From contig NZ_JANRHH010000036.1 of assembly GCF_030433435.1 (NCBI RefSeq), positions 62,001-126,000 on the forward strand: a stretch of 64,000 nucleotides of DNA. The letters are read 5' to 3'. The notes beneath the pieces are model-generated. The model worked only from the letters and a program-made list of their open reading frames with translations. It was not told where the DNA came from and searched no databases. This document shows positions 16,975-26,079 of this stretch, piece by piece; position 1 is the first letter of the stretch; every line of letters starts with the position of its first letter. The stretch comes from Polycladomyces subterraneus (lineage in GTDB: Bacteria; Bacillota; Bacilli; Thermoactinomycetales; JIR-001). Made by a program: the position numbers and the translations under genes.

Positions 16975-18174
16975 ATGTATTCCTTCGACCCGATTGAAGA
17001 AGCCATATACGAACTGATGCAAGGAAACGTCATCATTGTGGTGGACGACGAGGACCGCGAAAACGAAGGTGATTTCGTGGCGTTGGCGGAAAAGGCCACG
17101 CCGGATGTGATCAATTTCATGATCAAGTATGGGCGCGGGTTGGTGTGTGTGCCCATCACTGAGGAACGGGCGCAGGAGTTGGATCTGCCGCCGATGGTGC
17201 ACCACAACACCGATACGCATGGGACGGCGTTTACGGTGTCCGTCGATCACGTGAGCTGCACGACCGGCATTTCCGCTTATGAGCGGTCGGCCACTATCCG
17301 GGCCTTGATCGATCCGAAGACACGCCCTGAAGATTTCCGTCGTCCGGGCCACATCTTTCCGCTGATTGCCAAAAAGGGCGGGGTGTTGCGTCGGGCTGGC
17401 CACACCGAAGCAGCTGTCGATCTGGCGCGGATGTGCGGGGCGTATCCGGCAGGCGTCATCTGTGAAGTGATCAAGGAAGACGGTTCGATGGCCCGCGTTC
17501 CTGATCTGATGGAGATCGCCAAGCAACACGATTTGAAGATCATCACGATTCAGGATTTGATTCAGTACCGTAACCGCAAAGACAAACTAGTCGAACGTGT
17601 CGTCGCGACAAAAATGCCGACGGAGTTCGGGGAATTCACGGCCATCGGCTACACCAATGAAGTGGACGACCGGGAACACGTCGCATTGGTCAAAGGGGAG
17701 ATTGACCCGGATAAACCGGTGCTGGTCCGGGTGCACTCCGAATGTCTGACCGGTGACGTGTTCGGTTCGCACCGGTGTGACTGCGGTCCCCAGCTGCATG
17801 CTGCGCTGAAGCGGATCAACGATGAGGGAGCAGGCGTATTGCTCTACATGCGGCAAGAGGGGCGGGGCATCGGGTTGTTGAACAAGTTAAAAGCCTACAA
17901 ATTGCAGGAACAGGGACTGGATACGGTGGAAGCTAACTTGAAGCTCGGATTCCGCCCCGATCTGCGTGATTACGGGATCGGTGCACAAATTTTGCGGGAC
18001 CTGGGTGTGCGCAAGATGCGCCTGATGACCAACAACCCTCGCAAAATCACCGGCTTGAAAGGGTACGGGCTGGAAGTGGTCGAAGTGGTGCCGATCCAGA
18101 TCCCGCCCAACGAGTCCAACAAACGGTATCTGTTGACCAAGAAAAACAAAATGGGACACATGCTCAATCTGTAA
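16975..18174 (+). CDS. ribBA: Bifunctional DHBP synthase/GTP cyclohydrolase II
   Basis: This 399-residue fusion has an N-terminal 3,4-dihydroxy-2-butanone-4-phosphate synthase ([28 protein letters not shown], about 20-200) and a C-terminal GTP cyclohydrolase II. The latter has the zinc cysteines [17 protein letters not shown] and the [12 protein letters not shown] loop (about 255-310). It supplies both precursor branches of riboflavin. The start follows AAAGGAGGCGGGGGAG; the stop overlaps the upstream boundary of ribH. Confidence 0.97.
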   Translation: MYSFDPIEEAIYELMQGNVIIVVDDEDRENEGDFVALAEKATPDVINFMIKYGRGLVCVPITEERAQELDLPPMVHHNTDTHGTAFTVSVDHVSCTTGISAYERSATIRALIDPKTRPEDFRRPGHIFPLIAKKGGVLRRAGHTEAAVDLARMCGAYPAGVICEVIKEDGSMARVPDLMEIAKQHDLKIITIQDLIQYRNRKDKLVERVVATKMPTEFGEFTAIGYTNEVDDREHVALVKGEIDPDKPVLVRVHSECLTGDVFGSHRCDCGPQLHAALKRINDEGAGVLLYMRQEGRGIGLLNKLKAYKLQEQGLDTVEANLKLGFRPDLRDYGIGAQILRDLGVRKMRLMTNNPRKITGLKGYGLEVVEVVPIQIPPNESNKRYLLTKKNKMGHMLNL

Positions 18175-18197
18175 TGGAAAAGAAAGGAGATCGCATC

Positions 18198-18668
18198 GTG
18201 GCAAAAGTGTACGAAGGAAAATTGGTGGCACAAGGTCTTCGTTTCGGCATCGTGGTGAGCCGGTTTAATGAGTTTATCACCAGCAAGCTTTTGGGCGGTG
18301 CGCAGGACGCGCTCATTCGGCACGGGGCGAATGAGGAGGACATCGAAGTGGCCTGGGTGCCGGGAGCGTTTGAAATCCCCCTGATTGCCGATCAAATGGC
18401 GGCTTCGGGCAAATACGATGCGGTGATTGCGTTGGGAACGGTGATTCGCGGGGCGACACCCCACTTTGATTACGTGTGCAATGAGGTAGCCAAGGGTGTT
18501 TCTCAAGCTGCTTTGAAAAATGGTTTGCCGGTGATTTTCGGCGTCATCACTGTGGAAACCATCGAGCAGGCGATCGAGCGGGCTGGTACCAAAGCCGGAA
18601 ACAAAGGATGGGAAGCGGCGACTGCGGCGATCGAAATGGCCAATCTGCAACGGGAACTCCGAGGCTGA
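18198..18668 (+). CDS. ribH: 6,7-dimethyl-8-ribityllumazine synthase
   Basis: This 156-residue protein has the family motifs [41 protein letters not shown] (catalytic His region) and [13 protein letters not shown]. It condenses the two riboflavin precursors and normally forms a 60-mer shell. GTG 18198 is preferred to ATG 18174 because AAAGGAG lies eight bases before the GTG. Last gene of the rib operon. Confidence 0.96.
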   Translation: MAKVYEGKLVAQGLRFGIVVSRFNEFITSKLLGGAQDALIRHGANEEDIEVAWVPGAFEIPLIADQMAASGKYDAVIALGTVIRGATPHFDYVCNEVAKGVSQAALKNGLPVIFGVITVETIEQAIERAGTKAGNKGWEAATAAIEMANLQRELRG

Positions 18669-18695
18669 TCAACGGACGTCCGGGAGGAAGGACAT

Positions 18696-19487
18696 GTGGA
18701 CGTCAAAATCAAACTGGATACGTTCGAGGGGCCGTTGGATCTATTGCTTCATCTGATCGAACGGGCCGAGGTGGACATCTACGAGGTACCGATCGCACGG
18801 ATTACCGATCAGTACATGGAATACTTATCTGCGATGCAGGAATGGGAGATGGAGATCGCAAGCGAGTTCCTGGTGATGGCGGCCACATTGCTGGCCATCA
18901 AGAGCAAGATGTTGTTGCCGCGGCAAGAACCGGCGGAGATGGAAATGGACGAGTACACCGAGTGGGAGGAAGAGGACGACCCGCGTGAAGCGCTGATCGA
19001 ACGGCTGTTGGAGTACAAAAAGTACAAAAAGCTGGCTGACGTGTTGCGCGAACACGAATCCAGCCGCAGTTTGGTCTATTCCCGTCCCCCGATGGATCTG
19101 ACGCCGTATGCACGGGAACGGAATCCCCTGGAAGGGATCCGGCCGGACGATTTGTTGCAGTTTTTTGTGGACGTACTCCGTCAGCAGAAAGAATCACAAC
19201 AAGTGGCCCGGGTTTCACGGGAGGAGATTTCCATCGGCGACCGAATCAGCGAGATCCTCGAACGTTTACGCACTGAGGGCGGGGCTGTCCGCTTTTCACG
19301 TCTGGTGGAACGCGGCCGTATCACCCGGGAATGGATCGTCACTACATTTTTGGCGATTTTGGAGCTGATGAAGGCCAAACGGATCATTTGCCGACAGGAA
19401 CGGCTGTTTGATGATTTGTGGATTATTGCGGCAGATGTGAGGGGGGATCAGTCGCTTGGAACCGCGGGAGAGGAAGGCGATCATTGA
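18696..19487 (+). CDS. scpA: Segregation and condensation protein A
   Basis: This 263-residue kleisin shows the N-terminal FEGPLDLLLHLIERAEVDIYEVPIA motif, an acidic middle stretch (EWEEEDDPREALIERLLEYKKYK) and a C-terminal winged helix that binds the SMC ATPase head. It joins ScpB and Smc in the condensin that organises the chromosome. It starts with GTG 18696 after GGGAGGAAGG and overlaps scpB by 32 bases. Following ribH is conserved in Bacillus. Confidence 0.96.
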   Translation: MDVKIKLDTFEGPLDLLLHLIERAEVDIYEVPIARITDQYMEYLSAMQEWEMEIASEFLVMAATLLAIKSKMLLPRQEPAEMEMDEYTEWEEEDDPREALIERLLEYKKYKKLADVLREHESSRSLVYSRPPMDLTPYARERNPLEGIRPDDLLQFFVDVLRQQKESQQVARVSREEISIGDRISEILERLRTEGGAVRFSRLVERGRITREWIVTTFLAILELMKAKRIICRQERLFDDLWIIAADVRGDQSLGTAGEEGDH

Positions 19488-20091
19488 AGGATTGTTGTTT
19501 GCCGCCGGTGAGGAGGGTTTGCATCCCAAAGAGATTGCCGAGTATCTGGAAACCGATGTCCGCACTGTTCGGGAAACGATTCGCGAGATGCAAGAGGAAT
19601 GGCGGCAGGCGGGCCGTGGTGTGCAGATTGTCGAAGTGGCGCAGGTATACCAGATGACCACCTTGCCGGAACACAGCCCGTATTTCGAAAAACTGGCTCA
19701 GGCGCCCAATCGGTCTGTTCTGTCCCGTGCAGCATTAGAAACGTTGGCGATCATCGCCTACCGTCAGCCGATTACGCGCATGGAAGTAGAGGAAGTGCGG
19801 GGCGTCAAAAGCGAACGTACCATCCAATCCCTTCTGCGCAAAGGATTGGTGAAGGAAGTGGGACGTGCCGAAGGATTGGGTCGTCCCATTCTGTACGGAA
19901 CAACGCGAGAGTTTTTGGACTACTTCGGATTGAAGAGTTTGGACGAACTGCCCATGCCCGATACGATTTTTGACTGGGCCGAATGGGAAGCCGAACGAAA
20001 GGAATTGTACAGACGCTTGGGTGTGGACCGTGATGCTGTGTCGGAGACGGCAATCTCGACCGAAGAGGATCAGATGGAGGAAGAAAGATGA
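19456..20091 (+). CDS. scpB: Segregation and condensation protein B
   Basis: This 211-residue protein has two winged-helix domains. The conserved core is LAQAPNRSVLSRAALETLAIIAYRQPITR with the following EEVRGVKSERTIQSLLRKGLV. It binds ScpA as a dimer. The start is TTG 19456, within the end of scpA. The tail is acidic and variable as in the family. Confidence 0.95.
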   Translation: MEPRERKAIIEGLLFAAGEEGLHPKEIAEYLETDVRTVRETIREMQEEWRQAGRGVQIVEVAQVYQMTTLPEHSPYFEKLAQAPNRSVLSRAALETLAIIAYRQPITRMEVEEVRGVKSERTIQSLLRKGLVKEVGRAEGLGRPILYGTTREFLDYFGLKSLDELPMPDTIFDWAEWEAERKELYRRLGVDRDAVSETAISTEEDQMEEER

Positions 20092-20093
20092 AA

Positions 20094-20134
20094 CAATCCC
20101 CGCACATCATCCGATGTGGCGGGGATTGTTTTTT
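20094..20134 (+). terminator. Terminator after scpB
   Basis: CAATCCCCGC (20094-20103) and GCGGGGATTG (20119-20128) pair and are followed by six T. The last T residues also form the start of the arsR -35 box TTGACA. Confidence 0.93.
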
Positions 20135-20162
20135 GACAAATATATAACCATATGCTTATATA
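20133..20162 (+). promoter_or_regulatory. arsR promoter with palindromic operator
   Basis: TTGACA (20133-20138) and TATATA (20157-20162) are 18 bases apart. Between and over them lies the near-perfect palindrome ATATAACCATATGCTTATAT (20142-20161, one mismatched position per half). Such AT-rich 20-bp dyads are typical ArsR/SmtB operators, so autorepression relieved by arsenite is likely. Confidence 0.75.
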
Positions 20163-20173
20163 GGAATGGGGTG

Positions 20174-20506
20174 ATGATCATGGAAATTCATCTGCTCGCC
20201 GAATGTCACAAAGCATTGGGAGATCCGACACGTCTGAAGATCTTGGCACTGTTGAAGGAAGAAGAGTTGTGTGTTTGCGAGTTGGTCGAGATCCTGAAAA
20301 TGAGTCAACCCGCTGTGTCCCAGCATATGCGTCGATTGAAACACGCCGGTCTGGTCAAGGAACGTCGTCAGGGACAGTGGGTGTTTTACTCCTTGGACGG
20401 GACCCAGTTTCCTTTCATGCAAAGTGTGTTGTCCTGTTTACCCGACATGCGCGGGGAGATTGACCACTTAAAGGAAAAAGGGTTAAAGGTGCAGTGCGGA
20501 TCATGA
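20174..20506 (+). CDS. arsR: ArsR-family arsenic/metal-responsive repressor
   Basis: This 110-residue winged-helix repressor has LGDPTRLKILALL, the metal-site motif ELCVCEL (ArsR-type Cys pair) in helix 3, and the recognition helix SQPAVSQHMRRLKHAGLV. It would leave its operator when As(III)/Sb(III) binds the cysteines. Possible starts are ATG 20174 and ATG 20180. It is the first gene of a three-gene operon with arsC. Confidence 0.9.
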   Translation: MIMEIHLLAECHKALGDPTRLKILALLKEEELCVCELVEILKMSQPAVSQHMRRLKHAGLVKERRQGQWVFYSLDGTQFPFMQSVLSCLPDMRGEIDHLKEKGLKVQCGS

Positions 20507-20507
20507 C

Positions 20508-20699
20508 GTGGATACACAGAAAATGGATGGTAGAATCCATGGTACATATTTTTTGTTATTTGCAGGGGCAGGTGCGATTGTCATCGATCAGTTGCCGAAC
20601 AGCATCTGGCTCTATCTGGTGGTGACCACTTTGGGGGTGATCACTGGCGCTTGGGTGTATTGGATGATTCATGAAGGAGGAAATGAGAATGAAAAATGA
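20508..20699 (+). CDS. Small two-span membrane protein in ars operon
   Basis: This 63-residue protein has two hydrophobic segments ([17 protein letters not shown] and [21 protein letters not shown]) and a short acidic tail. It starts with GTG one base after arsR and overlaps the arsC region, so it is co-translated. I do not recognise a named family. It is too small to be an ArsB or Acr3 arsenite pump; it could be a helper or an unrelated small membrane protein. Confidence 0.6.
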   Translation: MDTQKMDGRIHGTYFLLFAGAGAIVIDQLPNSIWLYLVVTTLGVITGAWVYWMIHEGGNENEK

Positions 20700-21120
20700 T
20701 AAGCAAATCATCTACTTTCTGTGCACGGGAAATTCCTGCCGCAGTCAGATGGCAGAAGGGTTCGCCAAGAAATACTTGGGTGATCGGTTTGAAGTGTACA
20801 GTGCGGGGATCGAGGCACACGGTCTGAATCCCAATGCGGTCAAGGTGATGGCAGAGAAAGGCATCGACATCTCCGGTCAGACCTCGGATGTGATCGACCC
20901 CGAATTGTTGAACCGGGCGGATTATGTGATCACATTGTGTGGAGATGCCAACGACAAGTGCCCCATGACCCCGCCTCGTGTCAAAAGGGAACATTGGGGA
21001 TTTGACGACCCGGCCAAAGCAACGGGGACTGAGGAGGAAAAATGGGCAGTGTTCCGGCGAGTACGTGATGAGATTGAAGCCCGTATCCAACGGTTTGCAC
21101 GAGAGGAACGGGCGGAATAA
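20689..21120 (+). CDS. arsC: Thioredoxin-coupled arsenate reductase
   Basis: This 143-residue low-molecular-weight phosphatase-fold enzyme has the P-loop [13 protein letters not shown] near the N-terminus and the redox cysteines in [13 protein letters not shown] (near residue 85). These place it with the Bacillus/Staphylococcus pI258 ArsC group. It reduces arsenate to arsenite. ATG 20689 follows AAGGAGG by eight bases. No arsenite exporter gene is found next to it. Confidence 0.94.
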   Translation: MKNDKQIIYFLCTGNSCRSQMAEGFAKKYLGDRFEVYSAGIEAHGLNPNAVKVMAEKGIDISGQTSDVIDPELLNRADYVITLCGDANDKCPMTPPRVKREHWGFDDPAKATGTEEEKWAVFRRVRDEIEARIQRFAREERAE

Positions 21121-21446
21121 GACTCATGGTGTCACTTGTCCATTCGTGTGAAGAGTGATCTCCATACTGTGACAGTCTTTCATCAGCAATTCTGGCGGCG
21201 AGAGGGAAAAAGGTGCACCTGCAATCTAAGGGAGCAGTGTTTTCGTACCCACCTTATTGAACAATCAACACCATGAAAAGTGGAATTGAATTCATCGCAG
21301 AGCTGAGATTGCGTAGCATTTCGGGGTACCGGTTATTGCCCTTGCCGGCAGCGTGAAAGCGGGAAGTAGAAGGACTTACGCTGATCCAGTCCATTACGGA
21401 TGGTCCGATGACGTTGGATGTACGATTGCTCAGGGACCGAAGGGAT
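21121..21446. other. Gene-free stretch between arsC and the coat cluster
   Basis: I see no convincing gene, hairpin terminator or promoter. The two flanking genes converge here. Confidence 0.5.
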
Positions 21447-22742
21447 TCATTTCTCGTTTTTTCCGATCCCGTAATACATGTATCCAATCTGCCGCAGAGC
21501 GTGACCGTCAAGAGCGTTCCTTCCATCCATGATCATAGGGGTTTTCATGAGGGGAAGATATTGTTCCCAATTCATTTGCACAAATGAATCCCACTCTGTC
21601 AGCAGGAAGATACAATCGCTCTCTTCAAAGGCTTCTTCAACCTTCGTACATACCATTGCGGGTAACTGAAGCTGCCGGTGTTTAAATACCACGGGATCGT
21701 ATACTTTCAGATACGCTCCTTTTTGGTGCAGTTTCTGAATGACTTTCATTGCAGGAGCTTCCCGAATGTCATCCGTATTGGGTTTGAATGCAATACCCAA
21801 AACAGAAATGTTTTTTCCCTGGACACCGCCCAATAATTTCTCCAATCGCTGGATGTAATATGTGACCTGTGTTTCATTTACCCGTTGGACAGCAGGGAGA
21901 ATATCAGGTTTGATGTTTTTTTGCTCAAACATATGCATCAAAGAGGCAATGTCTTTGGGGAAACAGGAGCCTCCCCAGCCAATCCCGGCATTTAAAAATG
22001 CTCGACCAATTCTTTGATCCATTCCAATGCCATCAGCCACATCTCCTACATCCACACCGTGGGCATCACATAAACGGCCGATTTCGTTAATGTATGATAT
22101 TTTCAATGCCAAAAAGGCATTGGCGGTGTATTTTATCAACTCAGCTGTTCGCAGACGAGTGATCAATTTGGGAGATGCAATGGACGTATATAAATATTTT
22201 ATTTTCTCAGCAGCTTCTGCACGTTCGGCTCCGATGATAATTCGATCCGGATGCAGGGCATCGTAAAGAGCCATTCCTTCTCGCAAAAATTCCGGGTTGC
22301 ACACTACATCTACGGAAAAAGGTTGTGATTGATTCTCGATGACCCATTCACGCACTTTTTCGCTGGTCCCGACCGGTACTGTACTTTTCATAACCACAAT
22401 TTTGTAGGCGTTTTGATAACGGCCAATCGATCCGGCAACTTCTTTTATATATCTTAAATCTGTGAAGCCGTCCGCTTTGGATGGTGTACCTACTGTAATG
22501 AAAATGATATCGCATGTTTTTACTGCCTGCTCGATGTCTGAAGTAAATGCAATGGTGTGTTGGGTAAGATGTCTGTTCAGGAGTTCTTCCAATCCCGGTT
22601 CATACAAAGGGAGACGGCCTTTTTGCAGCTGTTCCAGTTTGGAAGCATTGGTATCCACGCCGACGACTTTGTACTTTAATTTACAAAAGAGGAGAGCGGT
22701 TGTGATCCCCACATAACCCATTCCGATGACGGCGATGTTCAT
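21447..22742 (-). CDS. UDP-glucose 6-dehydrogenase
   Basis: This 431-residue enzyme of the UDP-glucose/GDP-mannose dehydrogenase family has the NAD loop IAVIGMGYVGITTALLFC, the middle-domain motif LIKYTANAFLALKISYINEI, the catalytic-cysteine motif GWGGSCFPKDI (near 265) and the C-terminal VLGIAFKPNTDDIREAPA. It makes UDP-glucuronate. It overlaps the upstream epimerase gene by four bases. In Bacillus similar genes (ytcA-like) sit beside cotS and serve spore-surface polysaccharide. Confidence 0.95.
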   Translation of the reverse strand: MNIAVIGMGYVGITTALLFCKLKYKVVGVDTNASKLEQLQKGRLPLYEPGLEELLNRHLTQHTIAFTSDIEQAVKTCDIIFITVGTPSKADGFTDLRYIKEVAGSIGRYQNAYKIVVMKSTVPVGTSEKVREWVIENQSQPFSVDVVCNPEFLREGMALYDALHPDRIIIGAERAEAAEKIKYLYTSIASPKLITRLRTAELIKYTANAFLALKISYINEIGRLCDAHGVDVGDVADGIGMDQRIGRAFLNAGIGWGGSCFPKDIASLMHMFEQKNIKPDILPAVQRVNETQVTYYIQRLEKLLGGVQGKNISVLGIAFKPNTDDIREAPAMKVIQKLHQKGAYLKVYDPVVFKHRQLQLPAMVCTKVEEAFEESDCIFLLTEWDSFVQMNWEQYLPLMKTPMIMDGRNALDGHALRQIGYMYYGIGKNEK

Positions 22743-23692
22743 CGTTTATCCTCCTCCAACATTTCGATCAGGTGGGATACTTGTTGTTGCAGGCCTTTCT
22801 CAATCGGGAAAGAAGGCAAATATCCCAACTCCGAACGTGCTTTGCTTATATCAGCCCATGTATGCTTCGGATCGCCCGGTTGCACTGGTTCAAAACTGAC
22901 CTTTGCTTTTCGGTTCATGATTGATTCCAGCAATTGAATCACTTGGATCAATTCAATTTTCGAACTTCCTCCAATATTGTAGATTTCACCAGGCCGCCCT
23001 TTTTCAGCAGCCAGCAGGTTTGCTGTTACGGCGTCTTGAATATACGTAAAGTCCCGTGTTTGTCTGCCGTCGCCATATAGCTTGATCGGTTTTCCTTTCC
23101 AGATATTTCGGATGAAACGATGAAAAGCCATGTCCGGACGTTGTTTGGGCCCATAAACTGTAAAATAGCGTAACGAGACCACCGGAACACCGAAATTATG
23201 GTGATAAAGCCGGCACAGATACTCCCCGGCCAATTTGGATACACCATAGGGAGAATAGGGAGCGGGCAATCGGGTTTCGTCCGTCGGTCCGTCCATGGAT
23301 CCGTAAACTGAGGAGGATGAGGCATACACCATCTTTTCTACCGGACTCTCTTTTATGGCTTCCAGCAATTTTTGAACACAAGCGATATTATGGTGTACAT
23401 ATAGGGAAAAATTTTTCCCCCAGCTTGAACGAACCCCCGGCAAGGCCGCTTCATGGAAGATGTAGTGTATGTCTTGGAGCAGAACGTTTAAATCTATCGA
23501 TTGTAAATCGGATCGAATGAAGCGAAAGCGTGGATGGTGAACGAAAGAAAGGATATTTTTTTGTTTCATCCAATGGGCGTAATTGTCTGTGAAGCAGTCG
23601 ATCCCTGTCACATGGTATCCACGTGCAAGCAATACTTCCGTCAAAGAAGAGCCGATAAATCCGGCACATCCTGTGACCAATACCTTTTTCAC
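22739..23692 (-). CDS. NAD-dependent sugar-nucleotide epimerase
   Basis: This 317-residue short-chain epimerase has the N-terminal GCAGFIGSSLTEVL Rossmann loop and the catalytic YGVSK (after PAPYSP, near residue 150). The preceding SSSSVYG carries the catalytic serine/threonine region. It resembles UDP-glucuronate 4-epimerases and Bacillus YtcB. With the adjacent UDP-glucose dehydrogenase it could make UDP-galacturonate. ATGA overlaps on both sides indicate coupled translation. Confidence 0.92.
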   Translation of the reverse strand: MKKVLVTGCAGFIGSSLTEVLLARGYHVTGIDCFTDNYAHWMKQKNILSFVHHPRFRFIRSDLQSIDLNVLLQDIHYIFHEAALPGVRSSWGKNFSLYVHHNIACVQKLLEAIKESPVEKMVYASSSSVYGSMDGPTDETRLPAPYSPYGVSKLAGEYLCRLYHHNFGVPVVSLRYFTVYGPKQRPDMAFHRFIRNIWKGKPIKLYGDGRQTRDFTYIQDAVTANLLAAEKGRPGEIYNIGGSSKIELIQVIQLLESIMNRKAKVSFEPVQPGDPKHTWADISKARSELGYLPSFPIEKGLQQQVSHLIEMLEEDKR

Positions 23693-24732
23693 TGCTCTTC
23701 TCCCTCTCCCAGGTACATGGAGGATCTGTCTCCCAGTATCAATTGTCCAGAATCCCCAACCTTCAGGTAGTTACTAAATTGAACATAGCGTCCAAACACG
23801 CTTTTTTTGATTTTGAACGGGATGCGTTTAAGGTGAGCCCCTTCCAAAATGATGCTGCTTTCCATCTGACACTCCTCGATTGTTACTCCTGCTTGTATCG
23901 ATACATAAGGTCCGATAATGGCGTTTTTAAGCGTACAACCTTCTCCGACGAAAACGGGATCAATGATGGTGCACTGATCCACTGTGGATTTAGGGGAAAT
24001 ATGGCTTCGCCCGGCTGTGAGTTCGTCCATTTTCCAATGATTCGCTTCCAACCATCGACTGACCGTTCCTACATCGGAATAATGTTGATCGGTAATGGAA
24101 AACGAAATGGAAAATCCATGATCAATGAGCCACTGGATGGCATCCGTAATTTCATATTCACCGCGAACAGACGGAGTAATCATACGAACTGCTGTGAATA
24201 TATTGTGATCAAAGGCATAAGCACCGATAATGGCAAGATTGGATTTCGGTGAGGAGGGTTTTTCCTCCACATGGACAATTCGGTCTCCTTCGATTTGAGC
24301 GATTCCATATTCACGGGGATTCTCTACTCGGGCCAACATGATGGCACCATTTCTCTTGAAACTTACGACTTGGCGCTTGATCCCCACTAATGACTGCTGA
24401 ATTAAATTATCCCCTAATAATAACAGGAAGGGTTCCTTGCCTATAAATTGCTCCGCCTGACGTACGGCATCCGCAATCCCTTGCGGGTTCTTCTGGTGAA
24501 TCCATGTAATCGAAAGTTTAGATGGTTTCATCAAGCGGATCTGCTCACGGATCATTTTTTCTTGAAAAGGGTTTATAACGATCCCGATATCGTCAATTCC
24601 AGAATGTACAAGCTGTTCTATGGCGTACATTAATACAGGTTTGTTGGCAACAGGAAGTAATGTTTTGGGTTGAGAAAACGTTAACGGCCTCAGTCGCGAT
24701 CCTTTTCCTGCGCAAAGAATCAGTCCCTTCAT
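23689..24732 (-). CDS. Glucose-1-phosphate thymidylyltransferase-like protein, long form
   Basis: This 347-residue protein has an N-terminal nucleotidyltransferase domain (MKGLILCAGKGSRLRPLTF, then LLLLGDNLIQ and VEEKPSSPKSNLAIIGAY) and a C-terminal hexapeptide left-handed helix (SPKSTVDQCTIIDPVFVGEGC, NAIIGPYVSIQAG). It would activate a sugar phosphate as dTDP- or UDP-sugar; base specificity is not certain. It is the first gene of the three-gene coupled set that ends with UDP-glucose dehydrogenase. Confidence 0.9.
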   Translation of the reverse strand: MKGLILCAGKGSRLRPLTFSQPKTLLPVANKPVLMYAIEQLVHSGIDDIGIVINPFQEKMIREQIRLMKPSKLSITWIHQKNPQGIADAVRQAEQFIGKEPFLLLLGDNLIQQSLVGIKRQVVSFKRNGAIMLARVENPREYGIAQIEGDRIVHVEEKPSSPKSNLAIIGAYAFDHNIFTAVRMITPSVRGEYEITDAIQWLIDHGFSISFSITDQHYSDVGTVSRWLEANHWKMDELTAGRSHISPKSTVDQCTIIDPVFVGEGCTLKNAIIGPYVSIQAGVTIEECQMESSIILEGAHLKRIPFKIKKSVFGRYVQFSNYLKVGDSGQLILGDRSSMYLGEGEEQ

Positions 24733-24837
24733 GTTTTCACGCTCCTGTTTACCGGACTGACGACTTTGAGAGATGGTACAAATAAATTATGTTGCCGGTA
24801 CAAGCGGAGTCACGGCGGAAGCAATAAATAGACATAG

Positions 24838-24877
24838 AAAAAACCCCTTGGGTTGGATCGTTACACCCGGGTAGGGG
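24838..24877 (-). terminator. Terminator after cotSA
   Basis: On the minus strand CCCCT and AGGGG enclose a smaller GGGT/ACCC pairing and are followed by six T. It lies between the cotSA stop and the nucleotidyltransferase gene, so the two parts of the cluster can be transcribed separately. Confidence 0.65.
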
Positions 24878-24935
24878 CTTAAAAGATAATAGTGATGAGA
24901 ATGTCAGGGGGATTACAGACAGTAGCCCATAAAGG

Positions 24936-26079
24936 TTAACCTTCCCAAACATTTAATACTTCATTGGCCACTCGCTTCCAACCATATTTTTTTAATGCCA
25001 AAGCACGACCGTTTCGTCCCATTTGTTGGCGAAGGGTTTTACTTCCCAAGAGTTTGCTGAGCTGTTTTACAAATGATTTGGTGTCTTCCGGTTTATCCAC
25101 CAACAAACCATTGTTGTTTTGTACAATCTCCGCATTGCCACCTCTCTTTGTGGTCACGAATGGAACCCCGCTGGCCATGGCTTCATAATGAACTCGAGCC
25201 AATGGCTCTTCCCACTGGGAAGCACAGACAAAAATATCACTAGCCCAGAACCACTCGTGAATTTTGTCTGCAGGCACATAACCGGTGGTAATAATGGGGA
25301 CAGATGAGCGTGAGGCCAATGAACGTACATAAGCCATGTAATCGCTGATTTTCTGATCGCTGAACCATCTACTTCCCACCACGACAAGAGCGATATTTGG
25401 GTGGCGTTTTTTTAGCTCGCTCATTGCTCGAACTAATACATCGACTCCTTTTTTGGGAGAAATACGACCGACGTATAAAATCACCTTTTTGGACCCCAGC
25501 TTAAATTGCCTCCGTAACTTTTTACGAACTTGACGTGCTTTTTGCGACTGCTCATAGGGTATAAATCGATTGAGATCTACTCCAGAATAAATCGTGCGTA
25601 GCTTGGAAGAAGCTGAAGGATAGAGTGTACTAATTCTTTGACCTACATAATCGCTGACTGTGACGATTTTCTCCACTTCTTTGATGACTTCTTGTGCTTC
25701 TTTTGAATCAATTTTTTTTGGCTCAAACATATCATTGTGCATACTGAGAAAAATTCGTGCTTTAGGGGCCGCCTGCCGAACAGGGAGGACGAGACGAGGA
25801 CGGTTGAAAATGTGGATAATGTCAAATTTATTGCCGTTCTTTTGCAGGTATTTGATAACGCCTTTCATGTAAATTTCAAAGTATCTGCCTTCTACACGCA
25901 CATAACGAATCTTGTTTTTGATTTCCTTTTTTTTAAGCTCGGGATCGGTTCTTCCCAGGATGGTCAGGTCATGTTTGAGTGTGATATGAGGGACAATACC
26001 CGCGATATACGTCTGAATAGCACCCCCCCCGAATGGGAGGAAACGGGAGTTTTTCTGTGCAAATCATTAAAATTTTCAC
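24936..26079 (-). CDS. cotSA: CotSA-like spore coat glycosyltransferase, frameshifted
   Basis: The longest open frame (24936-25901) encodes 321 residues of a GT4 glycosyltransferase: VILYVGRISPKKGVDVLV, and the donor-site ExxxxE region EPLARVHYEAMASGVPFV. The N-terminal part lies in another frame. GTG 26079 begins MKILMICTEKLPFPPIRGG, and a run of eight C (26023-26030 on the plus strand) then shifts the frame by one; with seven C the reading continues as GGAIQTYIAG into the main frame. GGAGG precedes the GTG and the start overlaps the cotS stop by four bases. The protein would be about 380 residues, normal for CotSA. Frameshift cause (error, mutation or slippage) is open. Confidence 0.8.

Noticed and set aside
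21254-21526. 90-codon minus-strand frame after arsC
   Set aside because: Overlaps the end of UDP-glucose dehydrogenase in another frame and has no family likeness.
26023-26030. Programmed frameshifting in cotSA
   Set aside because: Possible in principle, but no stimulatory structure or second slippery motif is visible; error or slippage mutation is simpler.
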